Part shown: positions 1 through 6,242 of the stretch, one piece after another
Layout: every line of letters begins with the position of its first letter
Position numbering within the stretch: the first letter of the stretch is position 1
Assembly: GCA_026390195.1 (NCBI GenBank)
Contig: JAPLGK010000041.1
Location: forward strand, 1-6,520
DNA: 6,520 bases
Reading direction: 5' to 3'
Source: Caldisericota bacterium
Lineage (GTDB): Bacteria; Caldisericota; Caldisericia; Cryosericales; Cryosericaceae
The notes under the pieces: generated by a model
What the model was told of the DNA's origin: nothing
The model's database searches: none
Seen by the model: only the letters and a program-made list of their open reading frames with translations
Translations under genes and position numbers: made by a program

Positions 1-5
1 GAGAA

Positions 6-20
6 CCTGCCACAGGCAGG
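6..20 (+). other. Small hairpin in the leader of the major pilin gene
   Basis: CCTGCC (6-11) and GGCAGG (15-20) can form a perfect 6-bp stem with a 3-base loop ACA. It lies about 20 bases before the Shine-Dalgarno site of the first pilin gene. It has no following T tract, so it does not look like a terminator of an upstream gene. It could be a 5' mRNA-stabilising stem or the end of a larger leader structure cut off by the window edge. No role is shown. Confidence 0.35.
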
Positions 21-50
21 CAACCTACAGAGACTTCCAAGGAGGAAGCA

Positions 51-638
51 GTGAAGAGAAGAGGATTCACCCTTATCGAGCTGATGGTGGTCATTGCCAT
101 CATCATCATCCTTGCAGCAATTGCAATCCCCAACTACCTCAAGATGACCGAGCGTGCCAAGAAGTCCCGCATCGCCTCCGACATGGCGACCGTCGCCACC
201 GGGCTGGAGGTGTTCAAGACGGACTGGGGAACGTATCCAATTGGCACTAGTGCTAGTTCGTACGCGGTCGGGCTCTTTCAACCGATCGACTCAGGCGTTG
301 TCGGTTCTGCCAACGTGACAGCGGAACTTGGCGGCTTGTACGTTGCGGCACAAGCTGGTGCCGTCAATGTTGTCGGGGCCACTACTGCTGCCGGTGACCT
401 TGCGCCGATTGAGTATCTTAAGATCGGCACTTTGAAGAGTATCATTGACCCGTTCAAGAGGAGCGGCGGAGGCGCGGCCACGCTTGATGATGGTCACGTT
501 TACTACGTCAGCAACGGAACGAACTGGGTGCTCGTCGCCTATACGGGCACGAGCGCGACCGAGGTATACCTTGTGAGGACTGACAGTAACTCGCAGGTGA
601 AGGTTCTAGCTGCCATTCCAACGACGTACATTCCGTAG
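51..638 (+). CDS. Type IV major pilin-like / GspG-type prepilin
   Basis: Likely the major structural subunit of a type IV pilus or pseudopilus. It would be inserted in the membrane as a prepilin, cut by prepilin peptidase, and polymerised into a fibre. The 195-residue product starts with the short basic leader MKRRG, then FTLIE, giving Gly at -1 and Glu at +5 of the mature chain. A hydrophobic helix spans about residues 6-26. An amphipathic stretch and a W59-x-x-Y62-P63 segment follow, as in GspG-type pilins. A D133-P-F segment and a YYV strand sit where GspG proteins carry their C-terminal DPW/YxY region. It is longer than typical GspG (about 140 residues), with a Gly/Ala/Val/Thr-rich middle. 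There are no cysteines, so no disulphide loop. The GTG start at 51 is fixed by AGGAGG at 40-45 with a 5-base gap. It comes first in the cluster and is followed by a strong hairpin. The pilin call is firm; the choice between pilus and type II secretion major subunit is open. Confidence 0.93.
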   Translation: MKRRGFTLIELMVVIAIIIILAAIAIPNYLKMTERAKKSRIASDMATVATGLEVFKTDWGTYPIGTSASSYAVGLFQPIDSGVVGSANVTAELGGLYVAAQAGAVNVVGATTAAGDLAPIEYLKIGTLKSIIDPFKRSGGGAATLDDGHVYYVSNGTNWVLVAYTGTSATEVYLVRTDSNSQVKVLAAIPTTYIP

Positions 639-650
639 CACGCGATCTTT

Positions 651-676
651 CGCCGGAGCCCGCAAGGGCTCCGGCG
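651..676 (+). terminator. Perfect GC-rich hairpin with GNRA loop after the major pilin gene
   Basis: CGCCGGAGCCC (651-661) pairs perfectly with GGGCTCCGGCG (666-676), an 11-bp stem closed by the tetraloop GCAA, which fits the GNRA class. It begins 12 bases after the pilin stop codon. The sequence after the stem (TGAGAGGAAGAG) has no T run, and neither does the other strand, so a standard intrinsic terminator is not shown. It may be a weak or factor-assisted terminator, or a 3' stabiliser that protects the major pilin message after processing. Either would let the first gene be expressed more than the minor pilin genes downstream. Confidence 0.6.
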
Positions 677-687
677 TGAGAGGAAGA

Positions 688-733
688 GTCCTGAGGCCGC
701 GGAGAGCCGCGACGTTCTCCAGGGCTTCAGGGC
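688..733 (+). other. Foldable intergenic element of unknown role
   Basis: CCTGAGGCC (690-698) can pair with GGCTTCAGG (723-731) through 9 pairs including one G-U. Two further pairs are possible outside (688-733). Inside, GGAGA (701-705) can pair with TCTCC (716-720), or alternatively GCGG (699-702) with CCGC (707-710). The two inner pairings exclude each other. The element lies in the 188-base gap between the major pilin gene and the first minor pilin gene. I do not recognise a known riboswitch consensus. It could be leader structure affecting translation of the downstream gene, or chance folding in GC-rich sequence. Confidence 0.3.
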
Positions 734-826
734 ACGATGGTGGACCCGCGAGGTACTTCGCAATGTGTACGTGCAAATGAAGGAAACGATCGTATGGTTA
801 GAGCAGGTAAGCATTTGGAGCGGACA

Positions 827-1894
827 ATGAGGCAGACGGCAGGGCATCGCTCATACATTGGGTCAAGAGCCGCCACCTCGCGTCATGGCCTGAGTCCGGC
901 CTGTCGCACTACAGGCCGCCGCCCCGGCTTCACCCTGATCGAGCTCATTGTGGCACTAGCCATCCTCATGATCATCATGATCGGAGTCCTTTCGTCTGTC
1001 TCGTTTGCCTATACTAGCAGCATGCAGAACGAGCAGCAAAACATCGCGCGGAGCATCGCATCATACGGGGTCGAGTACCTGCGCGCGCGGACGGTGACGC
1101 ACACGAACCTGTTGCTAATAGACCCTCCCCCGACGGCGGGGCTGGGACAGCCAGGCTGCTATCGCTTCGATGATACGGGGCCCAATGGGGCCTTCCCGTC
1201 GATGGTCGATGCCTGGGGTCTGCCCCTTCAATCCTGGGGACATGACTGTTCATTCAGCAAGGCCCATGTCCTGAGCACCGCATCCATCGTGGATGGGTCG
1301 GCGAACACGGACGGGAGTATCATCCAGTTCTCGTCGCTCCATCCTGCGCTCCCCGAGGAGACGTTCGCGGACCTCCCGCTGGCCTGGAGTTCGACCCTGC
1401 AGGGATTCAACTCGGTTCGTGACCTTGCTTCCATCTGCGCATTGGCCGCGCAGGACCCGAGCGATGAGGATGCGAACCTTCAGCGCACGACCGGCAGCGG
1501 CAATGACGCAGGGTACTACAGGTCGGTCGCGTATGGCGGGACTGCCGGTTGCCACCTCACCGTTGTGTTCCCCGGGACCTACGTGGATGCGGCGAACCCT
1601 GGCCCCGTCACGTCGTTTCAGGCCCTTAATGGGTATGTGCCCATGGTCTACACTGCTGACCAGCGGTATACACAAACGGACGAGCAGGTATACGACCCGC
1701 ACTACACGAACGATGCCGACCTTCGGTCGGCGACGCAAGCATACCGTGGATACCGCCTGCTCACGACGGTCGTGGCACGAAGGCCAGCCACCAGGACCCA
1801 CGTACAGTACTATGATGTTACGGTGACCGTCTTCTGGATGACTGGCACCAGGGAGTCCCGCTATGCGCTCTCAACGCAGATCGTCGCATACTAG
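827..1894 (+). CDS. Minor prepilin, PilV/GspI-like
   Basis: A probable minor pilin of the tip complex, anchored in the membrane before assembly. The chosen ATG gives 355 residues with an unusually long basic leader of 34 residues ending RRPG. The class III cleavage motif follows: FTLIE at residues 35-39, with Gly at -1 and Glu at +5. The hydrophobic helix runs to about residue 57. The next segment (MQNEQQNIARSIASYGVEYLRA) resembles the amphipathic helix of PilV/GspI proteins. The globular part, about 290 residues, is large for the class and contains four cysteines that could form disulphides. The start at 827 is preferred because GGAG lies at 817-820 with a 6-base gap. An in-frame ATG at 794 (AAGGAA upstream) and one at 737 would give leaders of 45 or 64 residues, too long for this family. 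Its 3' end overlaps the next gene by 32 bases. The prepilin call is firm; the PilV/GspI subclass is inferred from the helix and gene order. Confidence 0.85.
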   Translation: MRQTAGHRSYIGSRAATSRHGLSPACRTTGRRPGFTLIELIVALAILMIIMIGVLSSVSFAYTSSMQNEQQNIARSIASYGVEYLRARTVTHTNLLLIDPPPTAGLGQPGCYRFDDTGPNGAFPSMVDAWGLPLQSWGHDCSFSKAHVLSTASIVDGSANTDGSIIQFSSLHPALPEETFADLPLAWSSTLQGFNSVRDLASICALAAQDPSDEDANLQRTTGSGNDAGYYRSVAYGGTAGCHLTVVFPGTYVDAANPGPVTSFQALNGYVPMVYTADQRYTQTDEQVYDPHYTNDADLRSATQAYRGYRLLTTVVARRPATRTHVQYYDVTVTVFWMTGTRESRYALSTQIVAY

Positions 1895-2615
1895 CTTCCG
1901 CGCGGGCTTCACGCTGCTGGAGCTCGTGGTGGCGATGGCATTGACCGTCATCCTGGGCTTGATCGCGTTCACTGGCCAGCGCTTCATGGTGAACGTCATC
2001 GCGCGCACCAGCGAGCGGACGACGACGCGAGCGAACATGTCGCTTGTTTTGGACCAGCTCACCAAGGAGCTGCGCGAGGCAAGTACGGTGAATGATGGCG
2101 TGGGGACCAATGACGGTTCTCGCGGCACTTTTAGTGTGACGTTGCCAGACCCAACCGTGGATGCCACGCGGTCGCTTGTGGATGTTCTAGCGGGCACGAG
2201 TTCGACGCCGCCTCTCACGGCTGGACAGTCGTACACCTTCCCGATCTCGCCGACCGACGGCGTCCTTGAGTTCTTCACCGTGGACGATGCGGGGGTCAAG
2301 CATCGCATCCGCTACAGCTTGGCTCTTCCCATGACGAGCGGCGGCGTCTACGCAGGACTTGGGGCGAGCAACTGGGTGCGGCCAGACTGGCAACCCTGCT
2401 GTGTGATCTATCGCAACAACAAGTGGGTTGGGGGAGCATGGACGACAGAATCCCCCCGAATCGTAACAGATCAAGTCGTAACAGACTTCAGCGCCACGAG
2501 AGTGCCATGGTCGAACAACGTGATTCAGATCGCCATCAGTGCCTATGCCCGCAACCTTTCGGGCGGCGGGTCGTCGCTGATGACACTTGTGAGCCTGGTA
2601 ACGCTGCGGCGTTAG
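1863..2615 (+). CDS. Minor prepilin, PilW/GspJ-like
   Basis: A probable minor pilin of the J class, which in known systems binds the I- and K-class pilins at the fibre tip. The 250-residue product has a 15-residue Arg/Ser-rich leader ending RAG, then FTLLE (residues 16-20, Glu at +5) and a hydrophobic helix to about residue 37. A stretch with TRANMSLVLDQLTKELREAS follows, matching the helix of PilW/GspJ proteins, where a conserved L-x-x-E/D-L-R region is usual. A Cys-Cys pair occurs at 179-180 in the globular domain. The ATG at 1863 follows AGGGAG (1850-1855) with a 7-base gap. It lies inside the end of the preceding gene, so translation is probably coupled. The C-terminal portion ends in alternating hydrophobic strands (LMTLVSLVTLRR). 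The prepilin call is firm; the subclass is inferred. Confidence 0.88.
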   Translation: MRSQRRSSHTSFRAGFTLLELVVAMALTVILGLIAFTGQRFMVNVIARTSERTTTRANMSLVLDQLTKELREASTVNDGVGTNDGSRGTFSVTLPDPTVDATRSLVDVLAGTSSTPPLTAGQSYTFPISPTDGVLEFFTVDDAGVKHRIRYSLALPMTSGGVYAGLGASNWVRPDWQPCCVIYRNNKWVGGAWTTESPRIVTDQVVTDFSATRVPWSNNVIQIAISAYARNLSGGGSSLMTLVSLVTLRR

Positions 2616-2630
2616 CCATAGGAGGCCCTA

Positions 2631-4664
2631 ATGAGACAATCCATCATTTACGTGCGACTGCGGAAGGGGGCGGCCCTACTGCTCGTCCTGTTCATAGCAT
2701 TCGGGTCGATTCTGGCAATGATGGGGCTCTTCTCCTTGATGGCGCCGCGTCAGTTCGCTGTCAAGGGCGAAGCGGTCTCTGACCGCGCGCTGTCGATGGC
2801 TGACTCGGGTGTCGACCGTATCGTCGAGCTCATCAACATGACTGGGTTGAGCCTGAGTGCCGCAACCGTCCCCGAAGAGGGCCAAAGCCCTCCGACCGTG
2901 CGGGTTACCAAGATGAGCATCACCCCGCTGCTGGCGGACCTCCATGGCCACGACGGGACGTATGACCCGCTCAACTCGGACGATGCCTATGTCAATACTC
3001 AGTATGGCCTCATCAGCGAGCATGTCCGGCGCTACTTCTACAACATCTCGACCAACGAATACTACCGGTTGGAGGGCGGCGATGTTGCCACGGGTGACAT
3101 CGGGAACCTGTCGACGGACACCGTCACTCATGGCGGTCTCGCAGGACTCGACGCATCGTATCTCACCAACAACCTGTGGTTCGAAATGGACACCAACACC
3201 TCGTACAACTACATTGTAGGTACCAACCCCGACACGTGGGATCTCAGGGTGACATCTTACAACTTGGCGACTCCTACGGTCAAGCGCACCATCAGGGCGC
3301 AGATCAACCGCGGAGATATCGCGGTGACGCCGAACACTTGGAGCACGACGACGGAGCTGGCGAACCTGAACTGGCATGAGCGGGTGACGGAGATCACGAA
3401 CGTGATACACACGTTCTCGGATTTCGCGGGTCTGTACCACAGCAGGACCTACTTTGGCCAGTTCGAAGTCACGCAGGGCATGATTCGCTCCGACTCGGAC
3501 CTCTACATGGGCGGCTGGGCGAAGGATCCGGTCTTCGCGCACGGCACCGTCACGGATATTGCAATCGACGACGGAAACAGACACGATGGAGATTTCGGGG
3601 TCAACCCGAGTGACCCCACGCAGCCGGGTGGCAACCTTGCCTGGGCAAAGAGCCAGGATCCGAAGTACGCTACAGATGGCTACCCGGTGGCAGCGTGGGG
3701 CAACGGCCCTCTGGCATTGACAGGCAATTTCCCCGCACGTGTCGTGGGAGACGTGGGCATGCAGGACGTTGCAGGAGCAGCCTATTACTTTGTCGGAAAC
3801 ACTACGGTAGTGTTCGGTGTGGACACCTCGGTGTCACCGAACGTCGGCCGAGTCAGCTTCAACGGGGGCTCCTGGCTTCCGATGCCTGGCAACGGCATCA
3901 TCTACGTGGGCGGCAACGCCACGGTCTCCGGGACGGTCCTTGGGCGCGCTACCGTTGGTTCGGGGAACGACATCCTCATCGGGGGCAACGTCGTCTACAG
4001 TCAGCCACCACGTACAAACCAGGACACTGGTGTCGTCGGCACTCCTGACTCTCTGGGCCTTGTCGCCATGAGGAACGTGGTCATCCCGTCGTCGACATAC
4101 AACGCCAACCGGACTCTGCAGATCGATGCCGCGATGATGGCGGTCACCGGCTGGTTTGGCATCGATTCGAGCGCTTCTTGGCACAACATCAATACGACGC
4201 CTCATTTCGTCGGCATCTGGAATGGGGCCCAGGCGGTCTGGGCTGGCGGAAGGGCTCCGGCCATGAGCAGTGGGTCCTCGGTCCAAGGATACGAGGTTCA
4301 GCATACACTGTTTGACTGGAACTTGCTTGATGCAGGGCCACCACCTATGTATCCCATAAGCGATACGACAACCGTTCCCACGTCCGTGACCAGGTATGAG
4401 CTTGTGACTGACACAACGTTGCAGAACTACCTGCACAGCCTGGACAAGACGGATCTGACGGTGGTCAATCCCGGCGACACCGACTATGACGCTACGTATG
4501 CATGCTACAAGTACTGGTATGGCGGCAAATGGTACTACTACGGGTCCGTTTTCAACGGCACGACGGTGTACCAGAGTTCAGCTCAAGCAGCGTATGACGG
4601 TCAGTCCGTTCCATTGTACCGCGTGTCCTGGAAGGAACAGATTGCTCAGCCTGTCGTCCCGTAG
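2631..4664 (+). CDS. Large PilX/GspK-like minor pilin with beta-strand repeat region
   Basis: A likely K-class minor pilin that could cap the fibre and serve as a tip or adhesive protein. The 677-residue product begins with a basic leader (MRQSIIYVRLRKG) followed by a hydrophobic helix at about residues 14-37. The mature helix lacks Glu at +5 (Leu instead), as is known for GspK. DRALSMADSGVDRIVELI (51-68) resembles the ALxxAEAG-type segment after the helix in PilX N-terminal domains. Residues about 421-530 hold short Val/Gly/Asn-rich turns (NGIIYVGGNATVSG, then IGGNVVY) suggesting a beta-helix, similar to my recollection of DUF4900-type pilus proteins. Near the C terminus, residues 619-637 carry ten Tyr/Trp, next to C625, the only cysteine seen. 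It is about twice the usual GspK length. AGGAGG at 2620-2625 with a 5-base gap fixes the ATG, 15 bases after the previous stop. PilX/GspK class is likely; the adhesin role is inference. Confidence 0.82.
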   Translation: MRQSIIYVRLRKGAALLLVLFIAFGSILAMMGLFSLMAPRQFAVKGEAVSDRALSMADSGVDRIVELINMTGLSLSAATVPEEGQSPPTVRVTKMSITPLLADLHGHDGTYDPLNSDDAYVNTQYGLISEHVRRYFYNISTNEYYRLEGGDVATGDIGNLSTDTVTHGGLAGLDASYLTNNLWFEMDTNTSYNYIVGTNPDTWDLRVTSYNLATPTVKRTIRAQINRGDIAVTPNTWSTTTELANLNWHERVTEITNVIHTFSDFAGLYHSRTYFGQFEVTQGMIRSDSDLYMGGWAKDPVFAHGTVTDIAIDDGNRHDGDFGVNPSDPTQPGGNLAWAKSQDPKYATDGYPVAAWGNGPLALTGNFPARVVGDVGMQDVAGAAYYFVGNTTVVFGVDTSVSPNVGRVSFNGGSWLPMPGNGIIYVGGNATVSGTVLGRATVGSGNDILIGGNVVYSQPPRTNQDTGVVGTPDSLGLVAMRNVVIPSSTYNANRTLQIDAAMMAVTGWFGIDSSASWHNINTTPHFVGIWNGAQAVWAGGRAPAMSSGSSVQGYEVQHTLFDWNLLDAGPPPMYPISDTTTVPTSVTRYELVTDTTLQNYLHSLDKTDLTVVNPGDTDYDATYACYKYWYGGKWYYYGSVFNGTTVYQSSAQAAYDGQSVPLYRVSWKEQIAQPVVP

Positions 4665-4674
4665 AGGCAATTTG

Positions 4675-5247
4675 GTGAAACGGAGGGGCTTCACTCTCAT
4701 AGAGATGATGGTTGTCATGGCAATCGTCATCATCATGACAGGCGCTGCTGCTCCCTCGTTCTACCGGCTCATTGTCTCAAACAGACTGCAGACCAACGCT
4801 GCGCAACTCGTTGGAGACTTGCGAATGGCGCGCGAAAGCGCGATTCTGTATCAGCAGGACCTGCGCTTCTACGTCCAGACAGCTCCTTTGGGCAGCAGAA
4901 CCACCTACTACTATGAGATGTTTCTCAAGGTACCATCGTCGGGAACGCACTGGAGCACGAACGATGGGCCCGTGACGTCGAAGTGGGTGCGCAGGACGCT
5001 GAACTCGAACATCCTGTTCGGAGCTGCACCTGTGCAATTCGTAGATGTCGGAGCAGATGACACCCTTGGCAGGAGGTTCTTCTATGTGGAGTTCTCTTCC
5101 GGCTCTGGGAGCAGTTTCAGGGGTCAGCCGGTGAGCGTGACCTCCAGGTCGACGATCACCCTGAGGGACCCGTCCAGCGGGAAGAACTGGTACGTGATTC
5201 TGGAGTCGACCGGAAGTGCTCGTTCTTCCGGCAGCCCACCGTCATAG
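4675..5247 (+). CDS. Minor prepilin, FimT/GspH-like
   Basis: A probable H-class minor pilin. The 190-residue product starts MKRRG, the same leader as the major pilin, then FTLIE (6-10) and a hydrophobic helix to about residue 26 (AAAPS). The segment NAAQLVGDLRMARESAILYQQ (about 41-61) is typical of GspH/FimT, which usually reads A-x-x-L-x-x-D-L-R-x-A-R-x-x-A. The C-terminal part (FYVEFSSGSG, then TITLRDPSSGKNWYVILESTG) matches the beta-rich GspH domain with its terminal glycine turn. The frame stays open upstream into the 3' end of the previous gene, but GTG at 4675 is chosen because AGAGG (4663-4667) lies 7 bases before it and it leaves a standard short leader. A TTG at 4672 is the only near alternative. 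It begins 10 bases after the preceding stop, so it shares that transcript. A strong hairpin terminator follows. Family call is firm. Confidence 0.9.
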   Translation: MKRRGFTLIEMMVVMAIVIIMTGAAAPSFYRLIVSNRLQTNAAQLVGDLRMARESAILYQQDLRFYVQTAPLGSRTTYYYEMFLKVPSSGTHWSTNDGPVTSKWVRRTLNSNILFGAAPVQFVDVGADDTLGRRFFYVEFSSGSGSSFRGQPVSVTSRSTITLRDPSSGKNWYVILESTGSARSSGSPPS

Positions 5248-5280
5248 CGGTTTATCTGGGTGTCAGCCAGTTGCTGCGGA

Positions 5281-5320
5281 GCCGCGCAGGTCACGGTCAT
5301 TGCGCCGTGACCTGCGCGGC
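5281..5320 (+). terminator. Hairpin terminator of the minor pilin operon
   Basis: The 16 bases at 5281-5296 pair perfectly with 5305-5320, with an 8-base loop (TCATTGCG). The stem is very GC-rich (GCCGCGC at its base). It is followed by GTTTCCGTT, a short interrupted T tract. It starts 34 bases after the FimT/GspH-like stop codon. The other strand has no T run after the stem, so it acts for the + direction if it is a terminator. The weak T tract lowers certainty slightly. Confidence 0.8.
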
Positions 5321-5389
5321 GTTTCCGTTAGCCCTGCTACACGTCACCAACCCATGGACAGCGACCATGTTTTGCTGCCAGTGACGTCC

Positions 5390-5548
5390 ATGCGCCGCGT
5401 CTCCATAACGGGCTTTGGCCTGACGCGCGGCCTCCGCGGGTCTTTGACTGCTTCTCGTGGGCGACGGTGCTCCACCCCGTCGGAGCTTGCTGTAGCCATT
5501 GTGGTTCTTCTGATCATTCTGGCTATGGCAGCCCCTTCTGCCCTTTGA
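5390..5548 (+). pseudogene. Decayed prepilin remnant (N-terminal part only)
   Basis: An open frame of 52 codons from ATG 5390 ends with TGA at 5546-5548. Its last part reads C-STPSE-L followed by AVAIVVLLIILAMAAPS. This lines up with a prepilin N terminus, (G)FTLIE-L plus helix, keeping Thr at +2, Glu at +5 and Leu at +6. The processing Gly is Cys, and Phe1, Leu3 and Ile4 are Ser, Pro and Ser. The helix end AAPS equals that of the FimT/GspH-like gene upstream. The frame stops just after the helix, so no globular domain exists. Its 26-residue leader is Arg-rich and no clear Shine-Dalgarno site precedes any start. At nucleotide level the motif differs from an intact one by substitutions, not by an indel. 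I read it as the wreck of an H-class pilin copy. It could instead be a short membrane protein or a chance frame. Confidence 0.6.
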
Positions 5549-5605
5549 CCTGACCGAAGCTCCCATCCAGCGCCTCTTCATGCTGTATGCGTCGTCTTGT
5601 GGCTC

Positions 5606-5629
5606 AGCCCAGTCTGATGGCTGGGCTTT
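5606..5629 (+). terminator. Terminator-like hairpin after the pilin remnant
   Basis: AGCCCAG (5606-5612) pairs with CTGGGCT (5621-5627), a 7-bp stem with an 8-base loop (TCTGATGG), followed by TTTGTC. The T tract is short. On the opposite strand no T run follows, so a + strand terminator is the better reading. It would separate the remnant from the promoter of the last pilin gene. Confidence 0.5.
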
Positions 5630-5650
5630 GTCGATTGCCGCCCGCGGTGC

Positions 5651-5678
5651 TTGTCAGACGCTCGCTTTGGGATAGACT
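5651..5678 (+). promoter_or_regulatory. Possible promoter of the last pilin gene
   Basis: TTGTCA (5651-5656) and TAGACT (5673-5678) are 16 bases apart and resemble vegetative -35 and -10 boxes at 5 of 6 and 4 of 6 positions. The -10 lies 32 bases before the GTG start of the second FimT/GspH-like gene and just after a terminator-like hairpin, which is the expected place for a separate promoter. The -10 match is weak, so this is tentative. Confidence 0.4.
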
Positions 5679-5699
5679 CACCATGAAAACGTTTCATAC

Positions 5700-5705
5700 A
5701 AGGGG
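5700..5705 (+). promoter_or_regulatory. Ribosome binding site that decides the start at 5711
   Basis: AAGGGG is 5 bases upstream of GTG 5711. It overlaps the other in-frame candidate, GTG 5705, which therefore cannot use it. An upstream ATG at 5683 is in a different frame. The 5711 start gives the ordinary 5-residue leader MRRKG. Confidence 0.7.
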
Positions 5706-5710
5706 TGCCT

Positions 5711-6226
5711 GTGCGCAGAAAAGGGTTCACGTTGTTGGAACTTGTGGTAGCAATGACGATCATCCTCATCCTCGTGACGGCAGGGATGCCACTGGGCGAG
5801 CGATATGTCTCCCGGGTTCGTCTCCGATTCGCCGGGATGACGCTGGTACGGGACCTTCGTGACATGCAGGCCAATGCTGTGTGTGAAGACTGTTTCTACA
5901 CGATGGTCTTTGTGACCAATGAGAACCGGTACTACTTCAGAGAAGGCACCAAGTCCTATGCGCCCTCTGGGGCAGTCAGGACGGAGAGGTCGCTGAGCAG
6001 GTACGCCGGGTTTCCGCTGGCGGTTGGCAAGAGGTCTCCGGTGTCTGCGGTGTTCGGTTCGGAAACGTCGATGCGGACCCCGGTGGTCACCATGAGCTTT
6101 AACTCGATGGGCAGACCCGCTGGGACAGGAGGAGGGCATGTGAGCTTCATCAACGCGTATGATGAACGCGTCGATGTCATCGTCACACCGGTCGACGGGA
6201 ACATCCGGATGGAGTGGGTTCACTGA
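5711..6226 (+). CDS. Second FimT/GspH-like prepilin with CxxC
   Basis: A 171-residue prepilin: leader MRRKG, then FTLLE (6-10, Glu at +5) and a hydrophobic helix to about residue 26. AGMTLVRDLRDMQANAV (41-57) matches the GspH/FimT helix region. The end (VTMSFNSMGRPAG, about 126-138, then DVIVTPVDGNIRMEW) matches the beta-rich GspH domain with its SFNxxGR turn. C58 and C61 form a CxxC right after the helix, absent from the other FimT/GspH-like gene here, and could form a disulphide or bind a metal. The gene is about 460 bases past the minor pilin operon, beyond two terminator-like hairpins, so it is probably transcribed separately. No terminator lies between its stop and the first rRNA promoter 17 bases on, so its transcript may enter the rRNA leader. 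Start choice rests on AAGGGG at 5700-5705. Family call is firm; its role as a second H-class subunit is unknown. Confidence 0.88.
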   Translation: MRRKGFTLLELVVAMTIILILVTAGMPLGERYVSRVRLRFAGMTLVRDLRDMQANAVCEDCFYTMVFVTNENRYYFREGTKSYAPSGAVRTERSLSRYAGFPLAVGKRSPVSAVFGSETSMRTPVVTMSFNSMGRPAGTGGGHVSFINAYDERVDVIVTPVDGNIRMEWVH

Positions 6227-6242
6227 CCTTTCACCTGGACTC

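Noticed and set aside
639..826. Cyclic di-GMP riboswitch, which often controls pilin genes in Gram-positive bacteria
   Set aside because: The conserved core blocks (GCAAAC, GACGCAAAGC, and the GGTAGGNAGCGGG-type receptor) are not present in this gap.
961..985. Repeated CATGATCATCATGATC, a possible operator palindrome
   Set aside because: It encodes the Ile/Met-rich transmembrane helix of the prepilin (ATC and ATG codons), which explains the repeat without a regulatory site.
1250..1801. Open frame of 183 codons on the - strand inside the PilV/GspI-like gene
   Set aside because: Antisense shadow, with an Arg/Val-rich product and no RBS or family similarity.
1293..1826. Open frame of 177 codons on the + strand in another frame of the PilV/GspI-like gene
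   Set aside because: Extreme Arg/Ser/Thr composition typical of an out-of-frame reading of GC-rich coding sequence; fully contained in a real gene.
2676..3584. Long open frame of 302 codons on the - strand inside the PilX/GspK-like gene
   Set aside because: It is antisense to a well-supported gene with a strong RBS. The product is Arg/Val/Asp-rich with no recognisable domain, as expected of a shadow frame created by codon bias.
4486..4674. N-terminal extension of the FimT/GspH-like gene by 63 codons
   Set aside because: It overlaps the end of the PilX/GspK-like gene in another frame and would bury the prepilin motif. GTG 4675 has its own RBS and a normal 5-residue leader.
5587..5862. Open frame of 91 codons on the + strand overlapping the start of the second FimT/GspH-like gene
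   Set aside because: It has no convincing RBS and no recognised motif, crosses the hairpin and proposed promoter, and runs out of frame through the supported pilin gene.
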